Assembly: GCF_020509005.1 (NCBI RefSeq) | Contig: NC_063023.1 | Coordinates: 2,480,001 to 2,544,000 of the forward strand | Reading direction: 5' to 3' | Length of the DNA: 64,000 nt | From: Fulvia fulva | Taxonomy: Eukaryota; Ascomycota; Dothideomycetes; Mycosphaerellales; Mycosphaerellaceae | In this document: one piece after another, positions 1 through 10,413 of the stretch | Position numbering within the stretch: position 1 is the stretch's first letter | Layout of the letters: each line of letters starts with the position of its first letter | Made by a program: the position numbers and the translations under genes | The notes under the pieces: generated by a model | What the model was told of the DNA's origin: nothing | The model's database searches: none | What the model saw: the letters and a program-made list of their open reading frames with translations, nothing else

Positions 1-385
1 AGAGCTGACTCGATCGCCGCGCGGGTCAAGGGTCGTAATTTTGGGTGAAACATGCCCTTTCGTAGTCTGGCGCGCGGACGCTTGGCCTGCCACGCGCTGC
101 GTTGGTAGACGTAGCAAGTGTTGCTAAGAGCCCGGATCTGGAGGGTGTTAGAACATGGGCGATTGCAGGTTTGCGTCAAAGGGCTGTGGGAGGGGGACGA
201 TATAATTTGGAGGTGTGCCTCGTATTTCTTGCTCGTTGTTTCTCTCTGAGAATCGCTCTGTCAATTGCGTCCCTGCAGCACTCGAAGGAATCCATACTCC
301 TTTTGAGTTATCTTGCCAACCGCGATCGCTGCCTTGTAGCGACTTCACTTCATTCCCCAAATCAGCCAGCAAGTGATCGACCGCC

Positions 386-897
386 ATGGGCTTCTTCAAA
401 GGCGGCATTCTGCGCCTTACCTCAACCTTCCTCTACTTCGTGGCATTCTGCTGCAGTATGCTCATCCTCGGCGCCACCATCTGGGTGAGTCAAATCCATT
501 ACCTTCCTGTCAATGGCCCACACTGACCAGTACCTAGTTCGTCGTCTCCTTCCGCGGCTCGACTCGAGACTTCGGCATCATCGGCATATCTGCCGCTTCC
601 GCAGTCTACAGTTTCGTCGCAATGCTCCTGACTTGCTGCCTCGCTGGAGTTTCATTCTTCGCACTTATGGCAATCGTCTTTGACACTGTCTTCATGGCTG
701 TGATGATGGCCGTCGCGGTTCTGAACAGGGCTGGGCGGGTTGGGTGCCCGGATAATGCGAGTACCACTTGCAGATTGTTTGTTGCGACGTTTGCGGTGGC
801 GATTATTGGGGTGTTCGCATACCTAATCAACATTGGTATCTCGTTCATCATGAGGAGACGCGGGGATGATAGAAGGGTCAGGAAGACGGTCGTCTAA
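386..897 (+). CDS. MARVEL-like four-TM membrane protein
   Basis: Two exons, 386-484 and 538-897, with a 53 nt GTGAGT..TAG intron (485-537) in phase 0; the product is 152 aa. Four hydrophobic segments are visible: residues about 10-32 in exon 1, then three in exon 2, the last ending just before a basic RRRGDDRRVRK tail. This layout (short N-terminus, four TMs, charged cytosolic tail) is that of fungal MARVEL-domain proteins, which associate with membrane subdomains. The start is the first ATG in a good context (GCCATGG) and the exon 1 frame joins exon 2 cleanly. Family assignment rests on topology, not on a diagnostic motif, and the substrate or partner is unknown. Confidence 0.75.
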
Positions 898-1058
898 GGG
901 ACGGCTGGGTGCTGGTGTTAACGATGGCGGAATGAGATGGGGTGTATTATGACCATGAGGACGTTCGATATCTCAAGCAGTTTTAGCAGCGAAGGTGTTG
1001 GTATGGCAGGGTAGTAACGATTGTATTGTAACTCGACATTTCCAGATCATTTCTCGTT

Positions 1059-2120
1059 TCATGTTGTGCTGGTGACTGGACCCGACAGAAGCCACTTCAC
1101 TCCCTCAAGTGTGTCCTGTACAAATTGCTTGCTTCTCTCCATTGTCGGCCAATTAGTCCAGAACATGTGCCCGAACCCATCGTAAACTTGGACACTGGTG
1201 GGTGTGTTGTTTTCCTTCAGTATCTCGGCATACACCAAAGCCTCATCCCTGAGCGGATCGAGCCCTCCGAGCTGAAAGAAGGCCGGAGGAAGCCTGGTGA
1301 GATCTTTATGGAGCAACGGACTGTACAACGGGTTGTCCGCCTCAACTCTCAGCACTTCCAACCTTTCCTGGTCTCGATTTGGTCTGAGTTGCAAGACCGG
1401 GTCATCTGCAGACTCGTCACGACTGCGCATATGCGCCTTCCATCCCTCCGGTGCCACGCTCTGGCTGCAGAGAGCCGGTACGCAAAGGTATTGTCCAGTT
1501 AAAGGAGGACTAAGACTTTCATCCCTCGCAATCTGACACATGATGGCAGCGAAGTTGCCTCCTGCCGACGCTCCGCCCACCAGGAAGCCCTTCGCGGGAT
1601 CGCAAGGCAGGATGTTCGAAGATGGCGATGCCTCCGCTGCGCACCATTTGACAGAGTCATACGCATCGTTCACGCCGTGTGGGAATCTGTATTCTGGAGC
1701 AAGTCGGTATTCCACATTGACGCATACAGCACCAAGGTCCCGAGAGAACATGCGGCAGTTCAAGTCCTCGTCCGTCAGGTCTCCCATGCGCCAGCCTCCT
1801 TCGTGAAACATTATGATCAATGGTCTCTGATCGATGGGCAAGGTCGACTTGGTCGGAACATAAACGCGGACCCGAATAGTAGAGCCATCTCTAACGGGTA
1901 TCTGATACTCCGACTCGTGTACTTCATCCGATATGGGCCCTGGGATAGGGTACAGGTGTCGCAGTTTGGCTAGATGAGATGCGCGATTGTGGCGAATGTC
2001 CTGGACTGAAGCGTCCGGGTTGCCGTTTGAGAGATCTGGGAAAGGTGCCTTTTGAAGTGCTGCAATCAGCTCCGCATGAGGTTTGCCCATGCGCTTTCGA
2101 TCGGCTTCTGTCATTGCCAT
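1059..2120 (-). CDS. alpha/beta hydrolase (hormone-sensitive-lipase-like esterase)
   Basis: Single exon, 353 aa, no signal peptide. It has the alpha/beta-hydrolase-3 signature: an oxyanion-hole motif HEGGW at residues 106-110 (HGG variant), the nucleophile elbow GGASAGG with Ser185, an acid in LDPLRDE (Asp288) and a catalytic His in GFGHMFW (His318). The NVEYRLAPE segment at about 135-143 is also typical. The family hydrolyses short-chain esters or amides, often of secondary metabolites; no substrate can be inferred here. It is convergent with the gene at 386, with about 160 nt between the stops. The in-frame ATG at 2120 is used, in MAMTEADRKR; no upstream in-frame exon was seen. Confidence 0.9.
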   Translation of the reverse strand: MAMTEADRKRMGKPHAELIAALQKAPFPDLSNGNPDASVQDIRHNRASHLAKLRHLYPIPGPISDEVHESEYQIPVRDGSTIRVRVYVPTKSTLPIDQRPLIIMFHEGGWRMGDLTDEDLNCRMFSRDLGAVCVNVEYRLAPEYRFPHGVNDAYDSVKWCAAEASPSSNILPCDPAKGFLVGGASAGGNFAAIMCQIARDESLSPPLTGQYLCVPALCSQSVAPEGWKAHMRSRDESADDPVLQLRPNRDQERLEVLRVEADNPLYSPLLHKDLTRLPPAFFQLGGLDPLRDEALVYAEILKENNTPTSVQVYDGFGHMFWTNWPTMERSKQFVQDTLEGVKWLLSGPVTSTT

Positions 2121-2380
2121 GTTGCAGTGATGATGCGGAAGACCGTACGATACAGATTCTCGGATCTGATGACAGCCAAGTCAATGGGTAGTGTCGAAAC
2201 AGAGTGTGTTGGACCAAACTTCCTGGGATGTACAAGAGATGGTCGTGGTGGAAGCTTCGACTTGAGACATAGCTTGGGAAGGTGGAGAGCTCCAGCTCCA
2301 GCTGTCCGAGGCCGTGAACGGAGCTTCTGAGTCTGACCGAAGGAGAAAGAACCATGCTCCGTTGATATTGCTGTCGTGAC

Positions 2381-2884
2381 TCAGCGGTAGAAGTCAGTCA
2401 GCGTCGGCTGCCAGTCAAACTTGAGCAACGCCTGGCCTTCATCGATGTCTTTGGTCACGGCACAGCAGTCCTCGAGCCTGGCACTGGAGTGTCTCTCGGG
2501 CAGCTTGACATCAAACTTGACGCTCTCGCGGATGCGGCCACCGTCTGTCATGCCACGCCACCTACCCAAGAAGGGGTCGAGGTGGCGTTCTGGCTCCGTC
2601 TCACTCAGCTTGAAGAACACGCTGTGAGCGTCGTGCTCTGTGTGACCGTCCAGACGTTCCTTGTAAAAGCGGAAAATGGCTTTCCCTCCCGCTTGACTGC
2701 GGGCGTCATACGACGGCAACCTGATGGGTAAGCTGATGACCATGTCCTTGATGATGTTGTCGGCAAAGTGCTTTTCCACACCGGCGTGCAATTGCTGGTT
2801 GACATGGCGGAGGTTAAGCCATAGATCTTTCTGGTCTGCACACATATGGATGATGTTGGCCCATATCTCGCTTGGCAGCTGCAT
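2381..2884 (-). CDS. short F-box-like fungal protein
   Basis: Single exon, 167 aa from the ATG at 2884. The open frame extends five codons further up, but only to a TTG, so the ATG directly preceding QLPSEIWANI is preferred. The N-terminal LPSEIWANIIHMC resembles the first helix of the short F-box-like domains common in Dothideomycetes. The rest is mixed charged sequence without recognised domains. Such proteins are often lineage-specific and expanded, and true SCF function is unproven. It is divergent from the gene at 3196. Confidence 0.65.
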   Translation of the reverse strand: MQLPSEIWANIIHMCADQKDLWLNLRHVNQQLHAGVEKHFADNIIKDMVISLPIRLPSYDARSQAGGKAIFRFYKERLDGHTEHDAHSVFFKLSETEPERHLDPFLGRWRGMTDGGRIRESVKFDVKLPERHSSARLEDCCAVTKDIDEGQALLKFDWQPTLTDFYR

Positions 2885-3195
2885 GATGGCGGGTTGCAAT
2901 GATGTCGTTGAGATGCATTCTTCGCGGTGTCAATATCAAGTCGTCACTTCGCGTGTAGATCAACAGCGAGCCCGTGGTCCGGCAAGACTGTGGAAGACAC
3001 CAATGGCCTTTGACAGCCACAGTGGCTCCACGTTTCGTCTTTCGCGTTGCTCGACGCATGTGTTCCTACTACTAACACTCGCGCTACTGATACTCATCAC
3101 ATCAAACATACTCCCTTGGCCCAGCGATCTCTATCGGATAACATTACTACCCACGGGCTTTCCGGAAGGCATACCCCGCACAAGGAGTCTCAGCC

Positions 3196-3666
3196 ATGTC
3201 TCCCTCACGAAGCAACATCCCACCGATCTATCGCATCTGGTTCACCACTATTGATCCTGCCCTCTGGCTACTAGGTGCTTGGACGACACTCTCAAAGCCA
3301 GAGAGCGTCCTCGTATTACTTGCCCCAACCTCGCACGCGCCAAATGTTCCTCCGCTATCCTTTCTTCTACAACAATCGGCAGGTGCCCGCCTGATGTGCG
3401 CTTTCACAGACTTCTTTCTTCTTAGGACCACGAATCAGATCTCTACATGGAAAGCACAACAAGCTAGCATCTTATGCTACAACATGGTCAGCCTTGCCAG
3501 CATGCTGTGGTCATGGAAGCAGCAAAGTCGGCTCGGTCTGGATGTGCTTCGGAGTGAAGAATTAATTCACTTGGGGGCCGTCTTCGTCTTTGCAGCTATT
3601 CGGACCTCGTTCTGTGCAGGAATTGGCCTCAGAGCAGATGATGGAGATGCTTGGAAGCGCATGTAG
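3196..3666 (+). CDS. small integral membrane protein, DUF7704-like
   Basis: 156 aa in one exon. Three to four hydrophobic segments are visible: near residues 15-33 (IYRIWFTTIDPALWLLGAW), 40-60, 82-104 and 120-137. The IYRIWFTTIDP opening and overall topology resemble the fungal DUF7704 family, small membrane proteins often found next to secondary-metabolite genes. Function is unknown. The start ATG follows a pyrimidine-rich leader and no intron is needed. The family name is recalled from sequence style, so confidence in the label is lower than confidence that this is a gene. Confidence 0.65.
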   Translation: MSPSRSNIPPIYRIWFTTIDPALWLLGAWTTLSKPESVLVLLAPTSHAPNVPPLSFLLQQSAGARLMCAFTDFFLLRTTNQISTWKAQQASILCYNMVSLASMLWSWKQQSRLGLDVLRSEELIHLGAVFVFAAIRTSFCAGIGLRADDGDAWKRM

Positions 3667-3850
3667 TAGTGTCTGCGTGTCGGGACTGAGTCAATCTATT
3701 CTGCCCCAATTTGGCATCGAAGGATTCCTTGGCTGTGCATCGTGGGGCTATACAGACCTCTCAGCCACCTTCAGTAGCAGCTGGGATGTGACTGAGTAAC
3801 ACTCGGAGTCCTGCATCGCGTCTTGATGTGTTTCTTGTCTGCCTCAACTC

Positions 3851-6489
3851 ATGGACTCGATACCGCTCATGGCAGTCGACGCCACCAAGAGCTCGCATAC
3901 AAAAGTGTCGGAGATTACGCATGAAGTACGATCAACATCAAGCGTTGACGAACATACTATTGAAGCCGACTCCGCTGCCGAAGTGCTGGCTCAACATGAT
4001 GATTCGAAGGCACACGTCAAAGGCGCAAAGAAACCCTCAGCACATGTGAGCCGCTCTTCGTACATACTCAAGCTGGTGGCTGCGTATGCAAGTCTAGCAA
4101 TCTTCGCACGGGTGGTTATGTGCATCATATCGCATCGACCCATCACCACGGCGCACTACGGTTGATGTTGCAGATACTCTTGGATAAGCCTTACGGCTGA
4201 TAGACGTTGCTCTAGATGCAAGATACGGAACACGGACTGAAGGCAACTGGCGCGACTCGAGGAAAACCCACTCGCTCTATGTCAAGAACGAAGACTGGTA
4301 TCAAGCAGCACGGGTCATTCAAGGCATAGTCGCTGTGCTGGCCATACCGATGAGCTCTGCCGTATGCTCAAAGGCCGCAGTAGGATTCATGCAACGGAGG
4401 CAGAGCCGTGGCATGACTTTGCGTCAGACAATGGTGCTCGCCGATAAGCGTTGGGCTGTGCCGGAGCTGTATTGGCAACTGGTAACTGGCAGCTTCCGAA
4501 GATACGGTTCTTCATTTCTGATGTTGGCTATAAGCCTCATCTTCCTAGGTAGGTCTGGCAAATAAGCCAAGCCAATCGCGCTGACAAAGTTAGGTGGTGT
4601 GATCACGCCTTTGCAATCAGTCTTCCTGACCTCGAAGACCATCAAGACGCCGACGCATCCTGGACAAGTCTACCGACTGACTGACTTGACTGATCTGACT
4701 CCCTTAGGCTTCGGAGATAGTAACCTCGTCCCTGTACTCGCACGGTCAGCAATTACTTCAGCATACAACACCGATCCGCAAAGTCGCCTCTGGACGGGGG
4801 AGTGTGTAAGCTGTAAGTCAGCTGTGAACAGAAACGCAACGTCCTTTGGCAGCCAGTACGGCAACGAGTACGACAGCGATCGACCAGAGGCTTGCGAGGC
4901 TGGCGGCATCACCTTGGGGAATATGTCTTCCTTGCCAGACCCTTTCTTCGCCCAACTTCCTTCCGCATACAACACTGGGCTCATCGAGCAGTTCTTACCA
5001 AGGATCAACTCCACAGTCACCAATGAGAGAATCAGTGAAGATGAGTTCCCCTCGAATTGCGACACTCTGCCCGGAGCGTTCTACATGAGCTACGGCGATC
5101 GAACGGATCTCTATCACTGGAGTATCGTGGCTTGCATGCCTGCAGACCAGACATTCTCTCCGTGGAAACCTGTTCGAGACCGACAGGACTTCCCAGAGAC
5201 GCTGTACCTGAACATCTCCGTGGATTACCTTCAGGTTGCGTATCAAGCGACTGGATTCTTCCAGATCACCATGAACACCAGTGCTGGATTCTTCGAACTG
5301 CCAAACTACATGAACGGCGGTATCCCCGGACCACTGCTCGACCACGACCCTGGTCCTCTGTGCGGTCCAGCCTGCGTTGCGCAGGGTGACATCGTGCCGG
5401 CCGAAGAGCCAGATTCACGTCTCGACTCTCGCGATATTGGTATGTCTTATCGACTACGTCGGTCTGAAACGTTGACATGCTAACGCATTCAAAGCTAAAC
5501 GCCAAGTCCCTGCAAACGGCACCATCATCACAAGCAACTCCAGCCTCGCACTAGAAGACGTAGAGAACCGCGGCCCTCTCCTTACCATCGCCATCGCGCT
5601 CTTCGGCGAAGGCTCATTCATCTCCGACCGCGTGAAGAAACCCGACTCCTGCATCCGCGACGTGGCATTCGACGCTCCCAACTATGGCACCTGCATTGGC
5701 CAGGTCCCACTACAAGGTCTCATGCGCACCACCTACAATAAAGACCTGGAGAACACTGGCCTGGGAGTCTGCGTACACAACGGTCTACGGGGAATGGCCT
5801 CGCTGCAGGAACAGCTGGCTCCGTATATCCATGCTTTCTACTACGATGAGGACGACGGAGCAAAGGCCGGGCGCATCAGTAATGCTTTCAATGCGGCGGC
5901 GTTTCTGGCGAACGAGGCGTGGATGACGTCCCCGACTGTTGATGCGACGTTGGATGTGTACTATGATGAAGGCGCGGATACGTTGGTGCCGGTTATATCG
6001 ACTGCGGGTATCGTTACGATCTCCTTACTGCTAGCCGCGGACCTTGTGGCTTTGATCCTGCTGTCGGTCTAGGTATGGCGGACGCCTCGATGGACGGATC
6101 AGCTGGATGCGTTTGCGATGATGCGGATTGGGGCTGCGATTGCGGAGTCTGTGCCGTTTCGTGTGGCGCATGATGCTGATAGGATTGCTGTTTTTGATGA
6201 TACGCCGGGTTGGGTGGGGGATTCTTCGGTAGATGATGAGGCTTTGGGGACGGTTGCGCTTGGTGGGGCGGGTCTGCTGCATGCGAGGAGGAGGTATGAG
6301 GCTTTCGCGATTAGAGCAAAGGTTTCCGCGGCAGGCTCGAGGGCACATTTGGCAGATTTTCAGCGAAGACATCGATGGGTTTCGTGGAAACTAGACAGGT
6401 TGATGTCTTTCTGCCTAGAGCATTCAGATACTACAGACATCACTGATCATCGGCCATCCGTTGATACAGCTCCACTGCCTTCGTGCTAG
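3851..6489 (+). CDS. large fungal multi-TM protein, interrupted by an in-frame TAG
   Basis: Four exons: 3851-4160, 4204-4548, 4594-5439 and 5495-6489. The introns are 43, 45 and 55 nt and all join in phase 1. The spliced frame is 832 codons. TM segments lie near residues 73-93, in exon 2 (RVIQGIVAVLAIPMSS), at the exon 2/3 junction and near residues 670-692 (VISTAGIVTISLLL). A long probably extracellular region between them has several Cys and N-x-S/T sites (NRNATS, NMSS, NSTV). This is an uncharacterised fungal membrane family. The frame is broken by TAG at 6070-6072 directly after the last TM. In the same frame it resumes as VWRTPRWTDQLDAFAMMRIG and runs 139 codons to the stop at 6487-6489. 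With termination at TAG the product is 692 aa and lacks the cytosolic tail. A single TAC-to-TAG change would explain it. Read-through or a consensus error is possible. Confidence 0.75.
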
Positions 6490-6511
6490 CCTCGCCTTCC
6501 AACGCCCCTCC

Positions 6512-7163
6512 TCAGTCCAGCTCAATGACCTCTGGAGACCCTTGACGCTTCTGCTGACGCCCACGCTGCTCGCGCTGTTCCTTCTCGATCTTCTTCTTGA
6601 CCTGTGAGGAGAGTGTTAGCACAGATGCAGTGCCATTGGAGCAGTATCACTCCCCTCCTGCGACTCGATAACGCGACGCTTCAATGCCTCAGGTGATGGG
6701 GTACGAGGGACGATGTGCATTGTCTTGAGGGCTGGTAGCGAGCGGGAGTGGAAGTGGAAGGTACCCAATGTACGGCCATCGTCCCAGTCCGAGCGGAGCA
6801 CGACCATTTCCTCGTTCTGGACTTCCTTTTTGGCGGAAATGCGAGCAGCTTGGGAGGATTGATATCTGGCTAGCGAGCACGAAGTTAGCGCGTCGGCTGG
6901 AAGAGCACGGGCCTCGAGGCGCCCACAAGTGACGTGACCAAGTCGGTCGGTGAATGCAAATTATCATCCCGTGTTCTCGAAGACCACTCACCATGGCTGC
7001 CAGCAGCCTAGTATAAGACATTGCATATAGTCGATTGCAAGGAGAGCGTGTAGAGGGAGAAGCACGTTAGTAGAGCCCAGCTCCCTGGAAGCACCTGACT
7101 GCAGAATCGAGGCACGATCCTGCTGCTCAGTCTTTCGATAACGTCTTCAGTGACAGAGGACAT
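6512..7163 (-). CDS. small conserved-looking basic protein, multi-exon, function unknown
   Basis: Best model: ATG at 7163 (MSSVTEDVIERLSSR), donor after SQ (CAG/GTGCTT), a 16 nt exon (AAGSH plus one base) ending at 6992, an intron at 6870-6991 with GTGAGT donor, then a long exon from 6869 reading ARYQSSQAARISAKK and on to PRTPSPEALKRRVIESQE. The microexon is required to keep the phase. A perfect TACTAAC lies in the first intron. The 3' end is ambiguous. A strongly charged final exon (VKKKIEKEQREQRGRQ ... EVIELD, stop 6512-6514) follows a CAG acceptor near 6602, but the nearest GTGATA donor gives another frame; a weaker GTTATC donor after KRR keeps it. An alternative short start is ATG 7021 (MSYTRLLAAM). 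No domain recognised. Confidence 0.55.
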
Positions 7164-8115
7164 GACTGTTGTTGCTTATTTGGAAAAGTGAACTGCTCGG
7201 CGAACAGCGCAAGGGGTCCGTTGTGCTCTTGTGTCAAACACAAACGGAGAAAGCCTTTGTGCCCACGTTGTTTGATATGGCCTTCACAGACACAGCGACG
7301 AACCTGCACGCTGTCCCAGCAACGAGAACACTAGCCGTGTTTCTCATCAGACTCGGATTGATTGTTATCGTCCCCTTTGAGTATTCCCAGAATAAAGGAA
7401 GAGTTGCCTCATGCCTTCCTGTTCCAACCCGGGACCTGGTGCTTCAAGACAATCAGGGGCTGACGAGGCATAGTGACTGTTCAATCTTTTGTGTTGATGG
7501 TGGCTGTACGCTTTGGAGCCCTGAGCGTTACGATAGCCCCCCCCCACTATCGGTCAGCTGCACGTCATGAGGTGAGGCGATGGGAAATGCATTGGCTTAT
7601 GACTACGAAACCCGCCCTCGTGGTTCTGACCAGTTGCCGATGTAGAACCCAACGAAAACGCCACAGGCAATCAAACGTGAGAACCAGCTAGGCTAAGACT
7701 TGATCACGAGGCTCGACTGTAGGAGATTTCCTGGATTTGCCATTTACGAAGAGCTGACACCAGTTCGAAGCCGTTTCTGCTGATTCATGCTCTTCCGAGA
7801 GCTGGGGTCGAGCCGGATCACGTGAGCGGGAGAAGACCAGCGCTGCAGAGCAACCAGTCACAATGAGGATGGCATTGCGATATAGCACGCGGGGAAGCGT
7901 GATGAAGAGTCGTGAAGTCCGCGTCGAGACGAGACGTAATGAGGACGGGAGGTGATGTCGAGATGGTTGCTTTTCCCGCGGAGGTGCCCACTCCGAGGCA
8001 TCCCCCATCCCGAACCTGGTCATGCAGCATTGACACAAATTACAATGCATTGATATGGCGACATGGCTGGTAGGTCTGTCACGTCTTTCCTTCGCTCCTC
8101 CTCATCTCCTTCGTC
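7164..8115. other. intergenic, divergent promoter region
   Basis: About 950 nt between two divergently transcribed genes. Short open frames exist on both strands but have no recognisable protein character. I see no repeat or RNA gene. Confidence 0.5.
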
Positions 8116-9696
8116 ATGCCGGCACTCCTCGAAGGCGGCAGCACGGCGACCCTCTCCAACGCCTTCTCTTCGACCTCGTCCACGACTGCCGTTGTCGTTC
8201 CTGGATCGCCCGCGCTCGAGATCTCCTACCAGCAACTCGGTGCCGACGTGCTTTCCTTCCAGCAGAAGCTCGCCAAGCTTGGAATCACCGCAGGATCGGC
8301 CGTCTCGATCGCCCTCCCAAACAGCTACCCCTTCATCGTCGCCTTCCTTGCAGCGTCATGGCAGCGAGGTCTTGCAGCACCATTGAACCCGGCCTACACG
8401 CAGAGCGAGTTCGAGTTCTACATCGATGATCTCTCGTCCGCACTGGTGTTGGCCCCACCAGGGCAAGCAGATGGCCCGGCAGTAACAGCGGCGAAACGAT
8501 ACCATGCCGCCGTGGCAGAATGCTACCTCGACCCGAGGACGAATGAGGTGGTCCTTGACATCAAAGACACGGGCAAGCTGTCTGGCCAAGGGAACAAGCC
8601 GGTGGCACGCGCACAACCAGACGATACAGCATTGGTTCTCCATACATCCGGCACGACTGGCAGGCCAAAGGCAGTGCCGCTGTCCCATCGCAACCTCACG
8701 AGGACGATGCTCAACATCAGAAATACCTACAACCTCACCTCCAAAGACCGCACAATGCTTGTCATGCCCCTCTTCCACGTCCACGGCCTTCTCGCAGCTT
8801 TCCTCGCACCTCTGGCATCTGGCGGCAGCGTAATTGTGCCAGGCGCCTTCTCAGCATCGACATTCTGGCCTCAATTCGTCAAGCACAAGGCCAACTGGTA
8901 CACCGCCGTCCCCACAATCCATCAGATCCTCCTCAAGAACCCACAGCACTGGCCCAAGCCACTGCCTCACATACGCTTCATCCGTAGCTGCAGTAGTCCT
9001 CTCTCGCCGAAAGTCTTCCACGATCTGGAAGCAGCCTTCAAAGCACCCGTCCTCGAAGCATATGCCATGACCGAAGCCGCACATCAAATGACCTCAAACC
9101 CATTCCCGCCAGCTAAGAGAAAGCCAGGAAGTGTAGGTCTGGGCCAAGGTGTAGAGGTCAAGATTCTAGATCACGAGGGCAATGAAGTCGCGCAAGGGAA
9201 AGAGGGGGAGATCAGTATTCGCGGCGAGAATGTCACGAAGGGATACATCAATAACGACAAAGCCAACGCCGAAGCGTTCACATCTGGCGGCTTCTTCAGA
9301 ACCGGTGACCAAGGCAAGAAGGATGAAGACGGATACATCATAATCACAGGTCGAATCAAGGAGCTCATCAACAAGGGAGGCGAGAAGATCAGTCCCATCG
9401 AACTCGACAACGTCCTCGCCCAGCACCCGGCAGTAGGAGAAGCAGTCTCCTTCGCCATACCGGATGAGATGTTAGGGCAGGAAGTCGCTGTAGCAGTCGT
9501 GCCGAAGGATGGACAGAAGGTCACGGAAGAGGAATTGAAGGCGTATATGCGTGAGAAGGTTGCCAAGTTCAAGGTGCCGAAGAGGGTCTTCTTCACGAAG
9601 ATTATGCCCAAGACTGCGACGGGGAAGATTCAGAGGAGGATGGTGGCTGAGGAGATGTTGAAGCAGGAGGGTGCGGCGACGAAGGCGAAGTTGTAG
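8116..9696 (+). CDS. PCS60: peroxisomal AMP-forming acyl/oxalyl-CoA synthetase (Pcs60/Fat2 type)
   Basis: Single exon, 526 aa. ANL-superfamily motifs are complete: the AMP-binding P-loop LHTSGTTGRPKAVPLSH at residues 175-191, a YAMTEA motif in the middle, GFFRTGDQG, GRIKELINKGGEKISP at the hinge and KTATGKIQRR near the C-terminus with the adenylation Lys. The chain ends in AKL, a PTS1-type peroxisomal signal. Length and ending match the yeast Pcs60 family, which makes oxalyl-CoA (plant AAE3 orthologues) and acts on the peroxisomal rim or matrix. The reaction is carboxylate plus ATP plus CoA to acyl-CoA, AMP and PPi. The gene is intact with strong codon bias. Substrate (oxalate versus other short acids) is inferred from the family. 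Confidence 0.92.
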   Translation: MPALLEGGSTATLSNAFSSTSSTTAVVVPGSPALEISYQQLGADVLSFQQKLAKLGITAGSAVSIALPNSYPFIVAFLAASWQRGLAAPLNPAYTQSEFEFYIDDLSSALVLAPPGQADGPAVTAAKRYHAAVAECYLDPRTNEVVLDIKDTGKLSGQGNKPVARAQPDDTALVLHTSGTTGRPKAVPLSHRNLTRTMLNIRNTYNLTSKDRTMLVMPLFHVHGLLAAFLAPLASGGSVIVPGAFSASTFWPQFVKHKANWYTAVPTIHQILLKNPQHWPKPLPHIRFIRSCSSPLSPKVFHDLEAAFKAPVLEAYAMTEAAHQMTSNPFPPAKRKPGSVGLGQGVEVKILDHEGNEVAQGKEGEISIRGENVTKGYINNDKANAEAFTSGGFFRTGDQGKKDEDGYIIITGRIKELINKGGEKISPIELDNVLAQHPAVGEAVSFAIPDEMLGQEVAVAVVPKDGQKVTEEELKAYMREKVAKFKVPKRVFFTKIMPKTATGKIQRRMVAEEMLKQEGAATKAKL

Positions 9697-9891
9697 ATGA
9701 TCGTGTAACATGTAACATGTAACATATGATCTGTATGGAATGTTCGAGGAAGCTGCGGCTTCGGCTGCTTGTGCAACACGCTATCCTGGAAACGAGTTAC
9801 ACTGTCTGTCGAGGTTGCAGACAGCTTGTCAGCTCAACCACTTCTCGCCTGGCTTTCGAAGCATCTAATCATCATCGAACAACACGACACA

Positions 9892-10413
9892 ATGGCCACG
9901 ATCATCATCGGCTTGTATTACCCTCGGCCGCGAAACCACATACGGCTGCTGAACATCCTGCCTGACCGCGACGGGACAATCGAGTGCATCCTGGAAGCAG
10001 TCGATCTCAAACGCCGACCACTGTACAATGCACTCTACCACACATGCGACAATCCTCCGCCAGACCTCATCTTCTCAATCAAAGAAGCAGGCACCTCGTC
10101 CTCACTCCTCAGCCGCATCTTAAGCCTTTTCCGCCGCCATCCGTCCCACAAGATCGCACCACCCTCGACGCAAAAACCATCGATTTTCATAAACGGCATC
10201 CGCAGAGCTGTAAGCCCGAGTCTATACACCCTGCTCCTGCGCCTGAGCGAGCCGGACCTTTTGACGGATATCCCCATCTGGGTGGATGAGGTGTGTGTTA
10301 ATCAAGGTGATGTGGTGGAGAGGGCTGAGCAGGTTGCTATGGTGGCCTGGAATGCGCGCTCTGCGGGTGGTGGGGTGGATGTGGATGTTATGGTGGTGAG
10401 GCCTGGGGGGTAG
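9892..10413 (+). pseudogene. truncated HET-domain gene fragment
   Basis: From ATG 9892 the frame gives 173 aa starting MATIIIGLYYPRPRNHIRLL. The segment IPIWVDEVCVNQGDVVERAE is the core HET-domain motif (canonical LWIDAICINQ.D..ER..Q). Just after it the sequence dissolves into a low-complexity GGGVDVDVMVVRPGG and stops. Full HET proteins continue for hundreds of residues, so this is a 5' relic or a badly degraded allele. HET genes control vegetative incompatibility and decay often. Downstream frames do not restore the domain. Confidence 0.65.

Noticed and set aside
6008..6072. Intron that would remove the in-frame TAG of the membrane protein
   Set aside because: The only in-frame option (GTTACG..TAG) would delete the last TM helix; donor is weak. 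Kept only as an alternative.
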